Source of the DNA: Whalleya microplaca
Lineage: Eukaryota; Ascomycota; Sordariomycetes; Xylariales; Xylariaceae
Reading direction: 5' to 3'
DNA: 64,000 bases
Assembly (NCBI GenBank): GCA_022497155.1
Contig: MU385730.1
Span: 248,001 to 312,000, forward strand
The notes under the pieces were generated by a model. It was not told the origin of the DNA, did not search any database, and was given only the letters and a program-made list of their open reading frames with translations. Shown piece by piece: positions 11,607 to 23,266 of the stretch (positions within the stretch are counted from its first letter, which is position 1; the number at the start of each line of letters is the position of its first letter). Both the position numbers and the translations under genes were made by a program.

Positions 11607-14246
11607 ATGAACAACGTGCCTATGTCTAACGTGCACATGGCTGGCGGCCCTGTCGGCGGCGGAGCCATGTCGATGATGAATAATACGCTTGCCGCGCAAC
11701 AGATCCAAGGTCAAGGCAACAACAGAACGAATCTTAATACATATATTTACGACTACTTCCTGCGAGAAAACATGTTTGACTGCGCGCGCGCGATGCTCAA
11801 TAGCGAGCAGACACTCAACGTGATCAAGGACAGTCCCGGCCGCCGTCGCGGTGAGAACGGCAATGTTCTCGGGAATGGCGTCAGTGACGATCCCATGGAC
11901 ACTGACAGCAAGGACGACTTAGACTCGAAACGGCCCGACGACCTGCCGCTGCCTAACGTTCCGAGCGGATCCGACAATTGTTTCCTGTACGAATGGTTCT
12001 GTCTATTTTGGGACATGCTGAGCGCTCAGCGCAATAAGGCCGGCGTCAGTCCCCAAGTAAGTCAATACGTCAATCATACACAGGTATTATTCCTTTCACC
12101 CTCTCTGTAGCGAGCGACAAATATCTGATGAATTTAGCAACAAAATCGGCAACGGCAGACTGAACAGCAGGCCTTACTGCGGACGATGCGAAGCGATGTG
12201 TACAACCAGAACCAGATGAGGATGATGCAGAATGGCATGCCGAATATGAACGCGAAACAACCAAATCTGGCCAGAACTGCCATGGCCAACAACCAGAACA
12301 AGTATGTCCAAAAACCATGAGTGATGCTGTGAGCCATAAGCGCTAACCTCACCGTGTAACAGCCCACAAGCCATGCACATGCTGCAACAAGCCAAGCAGA
12401 ACCAGATGCAGCGCGACGGTTCGAATATGGACGGTAATCAAAATCGTCCGGCTTCTCCTGGGTCGGCTGAGAACGCGCCGTCGCCGAGTAAGAGACCGCG
12501 TCTGGACGGGCCAGGACCGTTCAATCCCCAGCAGGCAGGCATAATGCCGAATGGACAACGCCCACAGCAGGGGATGCCGGGACAACAAGTAGGCAACGGA
12601 CCCAGAAATGCTACTACTGCCATGGCGCAGCAAATGCTTTCAACAAATGGCATCAACCCAGCTAATCTATACCCTCAGCAGTTTCAAAACTTCCAGTCTC
12701 AGCCCCCGCAAGCCCAGGCGAAGTCGATCCAAACGTACTCGCAAAATCTGCAGCAACACCATGGGCAACAGATGCCGAATAAACAAATGCCCAACCCCGG
12801 TGGTCCTCAAGGTCAAGGGTCGCCTATGATGCCGCAAGGTCCTGATGGTGCTTCCGCAATAGGCGCATTTTACAACGCGGGTGAAATGGGCGGTCCCGGG
12901 GGCATGAGGCCCGGACCCGGCGGCAACCAAGCCGCAGGTGGTAGCAACCATGCTCTGCAAGACTATCAGATGCAATTAATGTTACTTGAGCAACAGAACA
13001 AGAAGCGGCTCATGATGGCAAGGCAGGAGCAAGACAGCATGGGCAGCATGCCTCGAGACGGAGCCGGTCCTGGAGGACCTGGAGGTCCTGGTCCGAACGG
13101 CCAACCATTCCCGGACACCTCGCCGCAGGGCGCGCGGTCGGGCGCTTCCCCCAACCCTGCCGAGCAGATGAAGCGCGGCACCCCTCAGATGAACCCGGCT
13201 GGCATCCCGTCTCCGTTGCCTGAGGGCGCCCAGTCCAGGGGCTCGCCAAACCCAATGAGTTTCATGCCAAATGGTATAGATCCTAATATGCAGCCTCATT
13301 TCTTCAAGGGCATCAACGGGATGGAGCAGAACATGGTTGCCGCGCAAATGAACGGAGGTATGCGACCACCGAGTTCGCATCCCAACCCACCGTTCAACGC
13401 CCAGATGAACCCTCAGCAGATGATGAGACAGCAACAGGGCGCCCAAGGCGGACCACCAATGCAATGGCAGGGGCCTAATGGCAATGCGATGGCGCCCCAA
13501 GGACCCCAGGGACAGCAAAACCAGGTCCAAGGCGCACCGCAGCAGCAGAGACCGATGCCACCACCCTCGGCTCCGGCCTCCGCCAATAACAATACCAACG
13601 GCCGTCCTCAACCCTCACCACCGCAGCAGAACGCTGCGCCTCCTACACCCCAGCAGTCCAACAAGGCCGCCCCCAGCAAGAAGAAGGACACCAAGGGCGC
13701 GAAAACTAAGGTAAGCGTTTGGCACCGAGTTGAACTATCTGCTCTGCTAACAAGCTTCTCAGGCCGCTGCCCAAAAGAAGTCAAACCAGAACACAGGCGC
13801 AACGCCAGCCTCCGAACCTAATCAAGAGCCGGAGCCTCCTACGCCGGCGACCCCGATCACGCCAGTCAACCCTGCGAGCTTCAACAAGAACAACCCGAAC
13901 GTGGGCAACACGCAACCTGCGGCTAACGCCCCTGTGTCTGCCCCACCACCGGCTCCGGCACCAGTTGCCGCTCCGCAGCCACATCCAGATCAGACGCAAA
14001 TTAACACGTTTGGCATGGACAACGGCAATGCAATGGTCAGTTTGCTTCATATCTTGGAAATTTGATTTATATGCTGACTTAATTCAGGAATTCTCTATGG
14101 ATTTTGCGCCTCTTAACAACGACAACGTGCTTCAGGACTTTGATTTCGACTCGTTCCTGCACGATGACACTGGTGGGGACACGACCTTTGAATTCAATCC
14201 GGCGACCTTCGGAATGGAAGGAGCTGGCGAAATCGGGGCGGAGTAG
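11607..14246 (+). CDS. som1: LisH-domain transcriptional regulator, Som1/Flo8-like
   Basis: Five exons: 11607-12083, 12138-12301, 12363-13710, 13763-14035 and 14088-14246, giving 806 residues. Residues about 42-68 (NLNTYIYDYFLRENMFDCAR) form a LisH motif, followed by the family block LYEWFCLFWDMLSAQRNKAG and QYVNHTQQQNRQRQ. The middle is long, disordered and rich in Q, N, P, G and M with an SPSKRPRLDGP basic stretch, a likely nuclear signal. The C-terminus is acidic and aromatic (NVLQDFDFDSFLHDD), a probable activation region. Family knowledge: Som1 of Magnaporthe and SomA of Aspergillus act downstream of cAMP/PKA in adhesion, conidiation and virulence, with StuA and a LIM-domain-binding partner. 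In exon 1, a strong GTAAGT lies 27 bases before the donor I used; I kept the later one because QYVNHTQ is conserved. The long leader is described separately. Confidence 0.88.
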
Positions 14247-16856
14247 GATTCCCTCCCGAATTAATTCCCAAGGGTAGCTACATCCCCTAGCATTTCGTCT
14301 GCTTTTGAATCATCTTAGGCATGTCAAGGCGTTAATTGGTTGTTTCTGATCGCATCTTGACTATGGCCACGGTCTCTTGACGGTTTATCACGCGTCCAAC
14401 AGACCCAGGAATGACATACGATTCGAGAAAAAGCTTTGGAAACGTTCATATTTAGACTGATGCGCCATATCTCATCTTGTTCTCGCATACCCTTCCTGTC
14501 TTTATACCACTCACATCCCCGCCGGCCTCTTCGTCCGGGACACATGAATTCGGGGCTATACAAATCGGTGTAAAAGGTTGATTTAATTGTATCCTTGGAG
14601 GGACCACTACGTTCGTGATTTTCGGCATTCTATTTTGTTTCTGCATTGGTCGGTCGTGCTGCTGGATTTCTGTGGACCGACGGTGGTGAATTCATACCTC
14701 TCCAGAATTGATCTCGGATGGTGGATCAAAGAGGGTCGAGCGAGGAGGCTCCCATTGGAGGCTATGTGAGCTGCTTAATAACTATATCTCAGTAGCGTTC
14801 ATGAGCACCACATCACATCACACATCACATCAACACCCCACACCGCGTGAACATTTGCTATGTTATTGCTGCTGCTGTCCCTTCTCTGTCTATCACCTCG
14901 CATACATGACTCTGAAGAGCTTCCGAGAGAAGTGGGAGCTGGACGGCGCAGGTTTGGGACACCCGATACTACCGGGCGTGATCATCGTTAATTGTTGATA
15001 TCTCCAATATCAACATCTTCTTTTTTCCATCTCTTCTCCCTTTTCTATTTCCGGAAACCTAAAAAAAGGCGCGCGTGGCTTGTGACTTGGGAAAGGGGGC
15101 GGGGAAGGCTGCGAAGGGGGGGGGGGGGGGTAAAGCGTGAGGCGAAAGACGGAAATTCCAAATTTTTATTAACTTTTTTTTTACTTTTTACTTTTTATAT
15201 CCCCCTTTTCTTGTCTTTGTATGTTATAAAAAGGGGAGCCGGGCAAAAATAGCCGCCTCAGTTTGTGGTTCATATGATATGCTGTCCTGTGCTGTGCTCG
15301 TTGTATGAGTGAAGAAGTGAATGGGTACCGTGCCGTCGGTGTAGTGTAGTGAGTGTAGCGCGGTGTTATGTGGTGTTGTGTGGTGTTGTGTGGTGTGGTG
15401 AGATGTATGTGGTGTTTGTTCTACATACATACCTACCGAACGAACTGAACTGTTGGGCCTCCTCGTCTCTGGGTTAGGTTGCTGCTTGCTTAATCGCTTA
15501 ATCGCTGCTGGGGATTGTGTATTTAATAGATGAAGAGCAGAAAATACGTTATTACTACTTAGGTACCTAGGTATATTTGTTGTTATGTGACTGGTTCGCT
15601 CCTGCGTGCCTGTCTGCTTGCCTTTGTCTGGTTTGGGGCTTGCGGTTGTGCTGTTGGGAGTAAGGTATGGTGTGGTGTGAATACTTGTTTCTGATGACTG
15701 AGAACAGCCTGAACCGTTACATACTGCGGTTTATCTAATCTAATGGCGGAGTCAACTGGCACTATAATAGAACAATAACTGTCGTAATCAAGTCTAAGGT
15801 GCGTTGGTAAGGGGCTAGGAGTTCGTCGAGGCACGGGTGCACTCTGTTGAGTAGCATTGCTGATGTTGGCTTATATACTTCATCACCTTTTGCTTGCTTT
15901 CTTGTTCTTGTTGGAGGTTTGAAATTAGCTGAATTGCAGACGGCTCATTCATTTGTTAGCTGTCAGCTGGAAACTGAGATTCCTGGTCAGGACAAGAGAT
16001 TTGGAACAGTGAAATGGGTTTCAATAGGTCAAGACAGTCTACTTGATGATGGACTTGTTGACTAGATACCGATACGAAATTCTATCGTAAAGACGAGGGA
16101 AGCACTATCATCGCCTTTGAAAAGTAAGGTAGGTTGTTCCTGAATAACAGGCTTCTTGAAGGTTCTTGGACAATTTATCAAGGTCCACATTGATCATACA
16201 AGTATGGATATGTTGAAGTATATGAATTCCAGATAGTCTGGCAGACGGCTTTGATCGCCTGTGTTTAGCTGTACTACCTTAAGAAGTAGATTGAGGCTTT
16301 TTGCTCTTTAGTAGGTCTTCAATGCATATGATAATTAGCGTTGGAGGCATCATGCTCGCTTCCTCACAAATAAGCAAATTTGAACAATAAGTATATGCTT
16401 TCTCACTGCTTCATGATTGTCAATCCGCTACTGCATCGGCCTAGGGCAATCTTTCTGGCAAAATGTGGCAGAGTCGAAGACCTACGGGGCCGAGTAATCC
16501 TTGAAAAATAGAAGTCACTGTCTTTTGTTGGCTCGTCATCTGGGAACCCTGGAAGTTGCCGCGAATACTTGGCTAGCTACGAGAATGCTTCAGGTGGATG
16601 GTACACAGAAGCAAGGCATTCGAAGGTCCGGGCTGGATGTATGGGAGGTAGATTCATCGAGTTCACTCATAAAAGACGGCTTTAGTATGGTATATACCAT
16701 AATTAAATCAATCGCAGAAGTTTACCCCTGAGTGTGTGTCACCACACCGCAAACCCGTAAGGTGGGTAGCCACCCAACGCCTTACCATTCCCCAGGAAGA
16801 ATACCTCTTCCAAAAAGCTAGGAACTAGCTAGTCGCCGGTCATAGCCTATCCCAAC
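14247..16856. other. som1 3' flank and low-complexity intergenic region
   Basis: No gene was found. The stretch includes the som1 3' UTR, a run of 14 G at about 15117-15130, T-rich tracts at 15165-15215, and a GTGTGGTGTT-type repeat at 15355-15415. An ACTTAGGTACCTAGGTA palindromic motif lies near 15558. Open frames here are short and biased by the repeats. Confidence 0.5.
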
Positions 16857-17646
16857 CTATGTTCCACTTCCTCCCTCGCCGCATTCCTTTTCATTCCACT
16901 CAAAAGCCTTGAGAATTATATCACGCTGATCCTCCGAAGTGAACGCGAGCTCGAAACCAGTCTGCTTCCTGGCCTTGACTTTCTTCCTTGCTCGCCCAAC
17001 AGCTCGACCGATACTTTAGTGTATTAATCTTGACGTCGGTTTCCCCGGGTTCTTTGCGCTCGACATCGACCACGAAGTTGTGCCTACAGACTGTATTCGC
17101 AGGTTCGATGGCGAAGGACTCATCTCCGACGTGTTTCCGTGCGTATTTGACACGGAGACCACTATGCGAATTTAAGTTAACACATGGTGCCTTAAATTGA
17201 AGGCCCATTGTATGTATGTACGTATGTATATGGCGTGAATGATACCTAAGATAGGTAAGGCAAGGTAGGGTAGGTTTAGAGATAGGGGGCACATGTAGCT
17301 GTCTTCCCGGGAACGGGAAAGGGCAGGGAGAAGAGGGGAGGGGAAGCTCCACATACGTCGACTCCAAGAGTTCAAGGCTGGTGGCAGACAGGACATTCTC
17401 ATCGTCAAGAGTACACATGCCGCCGGGGATTTCCCAGTGCTTCGGAAACGTGCCGGAGGACGTGCGTTGCATCAGCAGCACGCGGTCTCCGCTGGCGTTG
17501 AAGACGATTGCGCCGACGGCGATCTGATCATATATCGACTCATATGGCGAAAGAGACTCTTTGAGTAAGAAGCTAACCAAACTGGGGGACCACTTGAACT
17601 CGGTCAGATGAGATTTGTCTTGCTCGGAGGAAGTTGAGGCCGCCAT
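16857..17646 (-). pseudogene. Nudix hydrolase-like gene with degenerate box and C-terminal frameshift
   Basis: Two exons on the minus strand, 17646-17357 and 17161 downward, separated by a 195-base intron. The start chosen is MAASTSSEQDK; an in-frame ATG lies 66 bases upstream. The sequence AVGAIVFNASGDRVLLMQRTSS, then FPKHWEIPGG, is a clear Nudix fold entry. The Nudix box itself is worn: where the family has RExxEExGL, this reads LELLESTGL, so the Arg and one of the metal-binding Glu residues are lost. After the conserved CWASKEESQGQEA the frame runs to a stop at 16921, but the family ending (TGFELAFTSEDQRDIILKAFE) continues intact in the +1 frame to a stop at 16857. This implies a one-base insertion or two-base loss near 16940-16965, or a sequencing error. 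Substrate unknown. Confidence 0.7.
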
Positions 17647-18605
17647 AGTTGTGTCTGGAGAGTAGAAAGAGAACAGTGGATGCCGAATGCGTGTTGTGTA
17701 CGTAGATATCAACTATGATCAGGCAAGATACGAGAAGTCAAGTTGAGATGAGTAACCTTAGGTTGATAGACCTTAATGAAGAAGATGTTGGAAGAGTGTG
17801 AGCCTAGAAAGAGCTCATTTACCCTTGTTTCGGGGGCTTTGCTTGGTATTTAAGCTCTTTCATTCCAGGTTTCCAATACTCTGCAGAATCCATTTCAGGT
17901 TATCCTCCACTGGACAAATTTGACTGTCAGATATGAGTCATCTATAGGGATACACACTTCACTGTTAACATTCTTTTTGGCCGGTGTCCACGTAGCTGGA
18001 TGTTACTTACAAACTACGACCAAATGTTGAGCATGTAAGAATGATACAGCTGACCCATTATGATGAACCTTTATATAGGCCATACTCATTTTCATGACTT
18101 AGCCCAAACACATCCATTCTGTTTTGGCCGTGTTTGATGATTAGGGATAATCTATTGACTGCCTTAAGACTGTTGTTATAAGATATATTTGGTACCTAGG
18201 AACGCATACCAGCAGAGGTTGCTGTCGCAATCATGCAGTAATGCATTCAGTAGGCTACCTACGAATCACAATAGAGATGGGGTACTCTTGATATACTTCT
18301 GAGATATTGAACAACCATACACTAGCTCATATGGATTACACATCTCTGTCGGTGACCAAGTATATTCATTCTTGTATACATAGGAAGTGTCTAATGTCCT
18401 ATTTATCAGGCCGTCAACTATCTAGATACTCTATCTAAAACACCAGTAACCAGGAACAATCCTAGCCAAGTCTTGAAGTTTTCCTGCTTTGAGAGTCTAG
18501 CACCCGATACTATGCTGAAAGAATAGAACAGTAACAGGGAGCGTCAGGTATACACCCTCGCGTGAAAAATGCATGTCAAGTCTATTCGTCAGAATGTCAT
18601 CTCAT
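17647..18605. other. Intergenic region
   Basis: AT-moderate sequence between the Nudix start and the end of the MFS gene. I see no ORF or structured element of note. Confidence 0.5.
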
Positions 18606-20628
18606 TTAATCGTTTTCGTGTGCCCCTTCACTGGCATCCCCCTCAGACGGTGGGTCGGATGGTATAAGGGTCGAAGTCTCGGATTCGTGATCATCGATTC
18701 TTTTGCTGTCAGGTGGTGGCAAGTGTGCCATGAACAACACGGTGAACCCTAATACAGCAAATCCCTATCACGTAGTGTCAGTAGCAACCTCAAACCCGAT
18801 GGACTGATAAGGGATGCAACATACTGCGTTGCAGAAGAATGTCAAACTGGGCCGGCCGATTTCAGAGAAGTAAGCAAATATCATGCCAAATAGACCTTGC
18901 GTTAGTAGTGTGGCGGTGCTTTCCACGAGCGTGATGGCGCTAATTGCATCTGGGCGTTGGTGTGGGGCACACATCTCCGTCATGACCCCTTTCGCGGCTG
19001 GCGCCGATCCGGAAGCAAAGGGTAGCAGGAATCCAGCTGTTATATGTTAGTACTGGCTACACGTACATGTTATGAAGAGACTCTTACTGAGATACACTTG
19101 CCACCCATCCGTAGAAAACCCCGCAGTGAACGTGACTAGCGAGTCGATGACAAGACTCCACCTAACGAAGAAGAGGTCAAAGCCTGTTCCAGAGTCCTCC
19201 TCATCTGGATCAGGAGCCTGAATCGGTTCTTGCGCAACTTCACCCACTTCATCAGCTTCGAATTCTTCTGGGTTGATAGGTACGTGCCCTTCGGCTGCGG
19301 GCTCCCTGGCTTCATTCGGTCCTGGCGAACCATTGAACCAAATCCGACCACTTGAGATGATTTTCGGGAACATGAAAAGTAGGAAAAGGCCACGGATGGA
19401 TGAGTTCCCGAACATTAGATATCCGTTTTCGGTGGTGCCGAAGTTGAATTCGTCGGTTGCATACATCTGCAAGAGGACAGGAGCATACCCAGAAGCGAAC
19501 TAAGCGAGCGTGAGAATTGTAATTAGGTGAGCGAATCAACCACGAAGAGGCACTTACTACACCGAGGAAGATACCCATCGCAAGATAAATTAAGCCCCAG
19601 TTCTTGATGACGGCCCCAGATTCTAGGCGGTATTTGTGTGGCACAATCACCTTGAGAGGTGCAAAGAACCCACTAATGCCCCGACCCCCTTTCTTTTGGG
19701 GGTTCTCCGCCGTGCCCGTCGTTGTCGGCATAAAAAGCGCTCCGTAGATTGTAGAAGCTACATAGAGGAAAAAAGCTACTTCGAAAGGTCGTCTGATGTT
19801 GTAGACATCGCCGAGCACGCCTCCTACTGTAAGGTTGTTAATACCGGCGTGCTAGAATGAAACCGCACTAGTAGCTAAACTCACAGAGATAGCCGAAAGC
19901 CGTGCCTAGCATGATGGCACCTTGCAGCCGTCCAAAGACTGCAGTACGATCCTTGGGGGTAACTAGTTCACTCACGGCGGTGTTGAGAACCAGCCTTTCC
20001 CACATGAATTAGTTCCGTCGGGTACAATTCAGAATAGCGGTAAGGTCACATACTGATAACCGCGAGGGCCTCCAATGATGCCAATGGCCTGGCAAGCTTG
20101 GAAAATGATTTCGCCTGTTCGACCACCGATGGTAACGGCCAGAATCTGCGTAGAGACCCGGAAGCCTATCAGGGCCGTCTGCGAGACGAAGGACCATCGT
20201 GGACCCCACAGCTTGATGAAGTACCCGCAGACAAACAGATTCACGACGCCAAAGAAAGATGTCGACATGCCCACAATGGCCAATTGAGTCGCCGTGCCCG
20301 CACTGATCTCACGGTGATGGCAGCGATCGCCAGTGCCTTCGAACGGCGGATTGTGGCTGTAGAACACTTCGCATTCCATGAGACGGAAAACATAGACGAT
20401 TCTGACGTTTTCATTAGCATCACGATGCTCTTCTCAATTGGCTCTACCTCATCATATCTGGGCAGCCGGGGGTACTCACGGGACTTGCGTGATGCCGAGC
20501 GTGAAGGCCATCAAGAAGCCGGCAAGCAACAAGCGATTGGCGGGCCCGAACACGGTCTTGGCGACCTGTGCCGTTTTAGATTTCGAGGCTCCATTGCCGA
20601 GTAGTGGAGTGGTCTCGTCTCCCGCCAT
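18606..20628 (-). CDS. Major facilitator superfamily transporter
   Basis: Seven exons on the minus strand: 20628-20480, 20401-20054, 19994-19885, 19826-19558, 19499-19088, 19036-18825 and 18764-18606, giving 552 residues. The N-terminus MAGDETTPLLG is a common opening of fungal MFS proteins. About twelve hydrophobic segments follow, for example LLLAGFLMAFTLGI, GVVNLFVCGYFIKL, GAIMLGTAFGYLLGGVLGD and LIYLAMGIFLGVFASGYAP. The loop-2 region has FIKLWGPRWSF, and the segment VTPKDRTAVFGRLQGA resembles the loop before TM5 of proton antiporters. A hydrophilic acidic loop (PINPEEFEADEVGE onward) lies in the middle, and the tail is acidic and cytosolic. The substrate cannot be inferred. All introns have GT...AG ends and every junction keeps frame. 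An in-frame ATG 36 bases upstream is an alternative start. Confidence 0.85.
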
Positions 20629-21408
20629 TGAGTTCCGAGCCCGTCCGAGGTGCAACGGGAGCAATTAGTTTAATGAAGTCAAAGTTCCAACGGAGGTGAG
20701 AATGTTGAAGAGTCGAAAGTACCTGCATACATGCAATGTCCGACAAATTCAGGTACTTAGATAACGATTGGCCACCTTATGGGTTGCAGTGCGCCTCCAG
20801 CAGCTCTATCGGACAGGCCAGACCTTCCCACTCTGCCACTCTGCCACTCTAGCCAAAGCAAGCCGAAAGTTACACCGACAGACCGATCTAAAGGAGGTTA
20901 TCGGCAACTGCTCCGATGCATCTTATGTGGAGATGTGGAGATGTGGAGAGCCTCCGACCTTAGGTACTGACGGGACCATTGCTGTTAGGTAAGCATATAA
21001 CGCGATAAGAGGAAGTACATAGGTAGTCTAGGTGCATGCGATAACCTATTAAAACCATGGCGAACATCAATATTGCCTGTCTATAAGAACACTGTCAGCA
21101 TAGGTCCTATTATTGAAAGCTACTATTGGAATTTAGTAGGTGCTTATCGCTCTATTGCGCTTGGTATATAAGTATGTCAGTGCCCCTGACCAAAGTATGC
21201 CTACGCAAGGCCCAAGAAGTGGTTAATAAGCTTGATGCAACGGGGCGTTTGTAACGAAGCCGTTACCACAGGTCTTGATTTGAAATAACAAAAGGCGTGA
21301 AAGGTAAAATACTTAGATTGATCGCTGGCTAGCAAAGAGAGACTATCTAAGGGACGGCGAAATACAGTCCTTTTATATCTGAATAGCTTCCTAGTAAATG
21401 GAACTTGA
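20629..21408. other. Intergenic region upstream of the MFS gene
   Basis: This stretch holds the promoter of the minus-strand MFS transporter. It contains CCACTCTGCCACTCTGCCACTC repeats near 20830-20850 and GATGTGGAGATGTGGAGA near 20930-20950. No gene is evident. Confidence 0.45.
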
Positions 21409-21470
21409 TTGCCAAGCCACTAAGGGCCTTGGCAACCAGATGGTTGCCAAGCCACTATCCCTCTTGGCAA
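21409..21470. promoter_or_regulatory. Two tandem inverted GCCAAG dyads (PacC-type sites)
   Basis: TTGCCAAG occurs at 21409-21416 and 21444-21451; its reverse complement CTTGGCAA occurs at 21428-21435 and 21463-21470. Each pair is separated by exactly 11 bases and the whole unit repeats with a period of 35 bases. GCCARG is the known binding consensus of the pH regulator PacC/Rim101, so four consensus sites lie in 62 bases. They sit 139-200 bases upstream of a small ORF with a TATA-like ATATATAT near 21543. Binding by PacC is an inference. Confidence 0.6.
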
Positions 21471-21608
21471 CCATAAATCACGTGGTAGCTGGTTGCGGGG
21501 ATATTCAGGAATGGGTGGTTGTAACAGCGTTCTTCTGTTTGAATATATATCGACCTTCCATCTCGTCAAATTCTCGTACGAGTATGTCTCAAAACTATGT
21601 ATATATCA

Positions 21609-21893
21609 ATGGCCTTGACGGTTTTCTACCTAAGTGCACTGTTTAGCTATTCTCTTGAGAAAGTCGATGACCCCCTGAATGATATGAATGACCATGCTGA
21701 ACTCGATCCTTCGGCTTCGGCTCCGGTATCATCGGCTTTTGACATGCGAGCTATGGTAAAGAAGCTGACTGAGAATCATCATATAATACTCCGTCCTAGT
21801 GAATTCAACGGAACTCGACTTATTGAGACTCGTCCTGCAATGCAGAGTAACGTGACCAAGTCAGTCATTTGCATCTTGGCGAGCAATATCTGA
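21609..21893 (+). CDS. Candidate small secreted protein
   Basis: A 94-codon frame begins MALTVFYLSALFSYSLE, which looks like a signal peptide or a single membrane segment, and continues with an acidic stretch (EKVDDPLNDMNDHAELD) and a more basic half (DMRAMVKKLTENHHIILRP). There is only one cysteine. An in-frame ATG lies 12 bases upstream. I recognise no family. A TATA-like ATATATAT lies about 65 bases upstream and the GCCAAG dyads about 140-200 bases upstream, which supports a real promoter. Without homologs or transcripts it stays a candidate; an intron near the 3' end is possible. Confidence 0.3.
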   Translation: MALTVFYLSALFSYSLEKVDDPLNDMNDHAELDPSASAPVSSAFDMRAMVKKLTENHHIILRPSEFNGTRLIETRPAMQSNVTKSVICILASNI

Positions 21894-23266
21894 CGGCATG
21901 CGGTAATACTACCCAGCAATCTAGCAGATACCGAAAGGTAGACAATGTTATGTAAGTAGATCTTGATGTCGTTGAATCTAAACTAGCAATTTTCTGGATG
22001 TTAATTGACATCCTGTTAAGACTGTTACTTAACATCCAATATATTTTGAAACATATCTAAGTATAGATGATGACATAATCTGAAACTGGTTCGGTTTCTT
22101 TGGTGTAGTGGTTTGGTAGGATTGCTGACGGTAACACGACTCACGCCAACTACCTAGGTAGGTCTTACTTCGTTTGGATTCATGCACTTGCATATGAACC
22201 GGCTAGCAGCCTACGTAGTAAGGGTAGGTAATGGTAAATGAGAGCCCCTTCTCTCGTAGGAACAAATATTCCCTATTTTAATTTAAGACTCTAACTGTAA
22301 ACCACGTATATTATCATTGGAAACTGATGGACGACAAGTTGGTCTCGAGATGTGGCACAATCGTTATTATAGGCTTATGTCAGCTGGTTTCTCCGAAGTC
22401 TTGTAGCTCGAGAGACGTGTACCTGGATATGTTTTTTTCTATCAGTCTAATTACGATTGGTGTTGGCTAATAACTGGCACTAGCTGCTAACAGGTAGTCG
22501 GTCCCATTCTTGCTACTGTGAGTATGCATCACGCCATTGGAATAAAAAAACACATGCTTGGCGATATTGCGGGAGATCGCGCCCCTAATGCTGGTAATCT
22601 ATTTCTGTGTGGGGCCGATAAGGTGTCTCTCAGCTACATAACGCTCTACTGATACCTACTTGTTGAAAATGTTGCTGAGGGTAGAAGACAGGTGCCAAGA
22701 TATGATTGCAAGTCGTACACTATTTGAAAAGAATTTCTATATTTTCTCGCTGCATAGGTATCGATGAATCTTACACGAGAGAAAGCACGTGCTCCCGGCA
22801 GTAGCCGATATGGATAACTGGGGAAACGTGATGATCTCCAGTAGGCCGAGATCGCAAGATAAGAACGGGTATGTCAATAGTTGCGAGATACTATGTAGGT
22901 ATGTCGTATAAGCGAGCGTTTGACAGCAGCAAGTCTAAATTTTGACAGGCTAATGACGTGCGTCCATGCACAATTCGGGCGCCAGTTCAAGCGCCGAAAG
23001 TCGCAGTCTGCTTAGTTATCCGACGAACTGGCAAAAATAATCGGAAAGATGCCGGGTGCGTATTGGATAAGAGCGGTCGAGCTGGTCATCTGGTGAAGAC
23101 ACACATGATAGACAGTTAAGACTTTACATATTGGAGTCTTCAGAGCCCATTTCGGAATACTAAGTGGTTTCTACTTCAGGGGAATCGCAAAGAAACGAGT
23201 TTAGCTTCGAATTCGACGTTATCTGTCAACCTTAAATGCTGAGTAACATCGGATTTCCCCAAGACC
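21894..23266. other. Intergenic region
   Basis: No gene. A tRNA-like A-box string near 22100 lacks a B-box. Palindromic CTACCTAGGTAGG lies near 22150. The last few hundred bases are the promoter of the following MFS gene. Confidence 0.45.

Noticed and set aside
22090..22160. tRNA-like string TTTGGTGTAGTGGTTTGG
   Set aside because: It resembles an A-box but no B-box (GGTTCGANTCC) follows and the arms do not pair into a cloverleaf.
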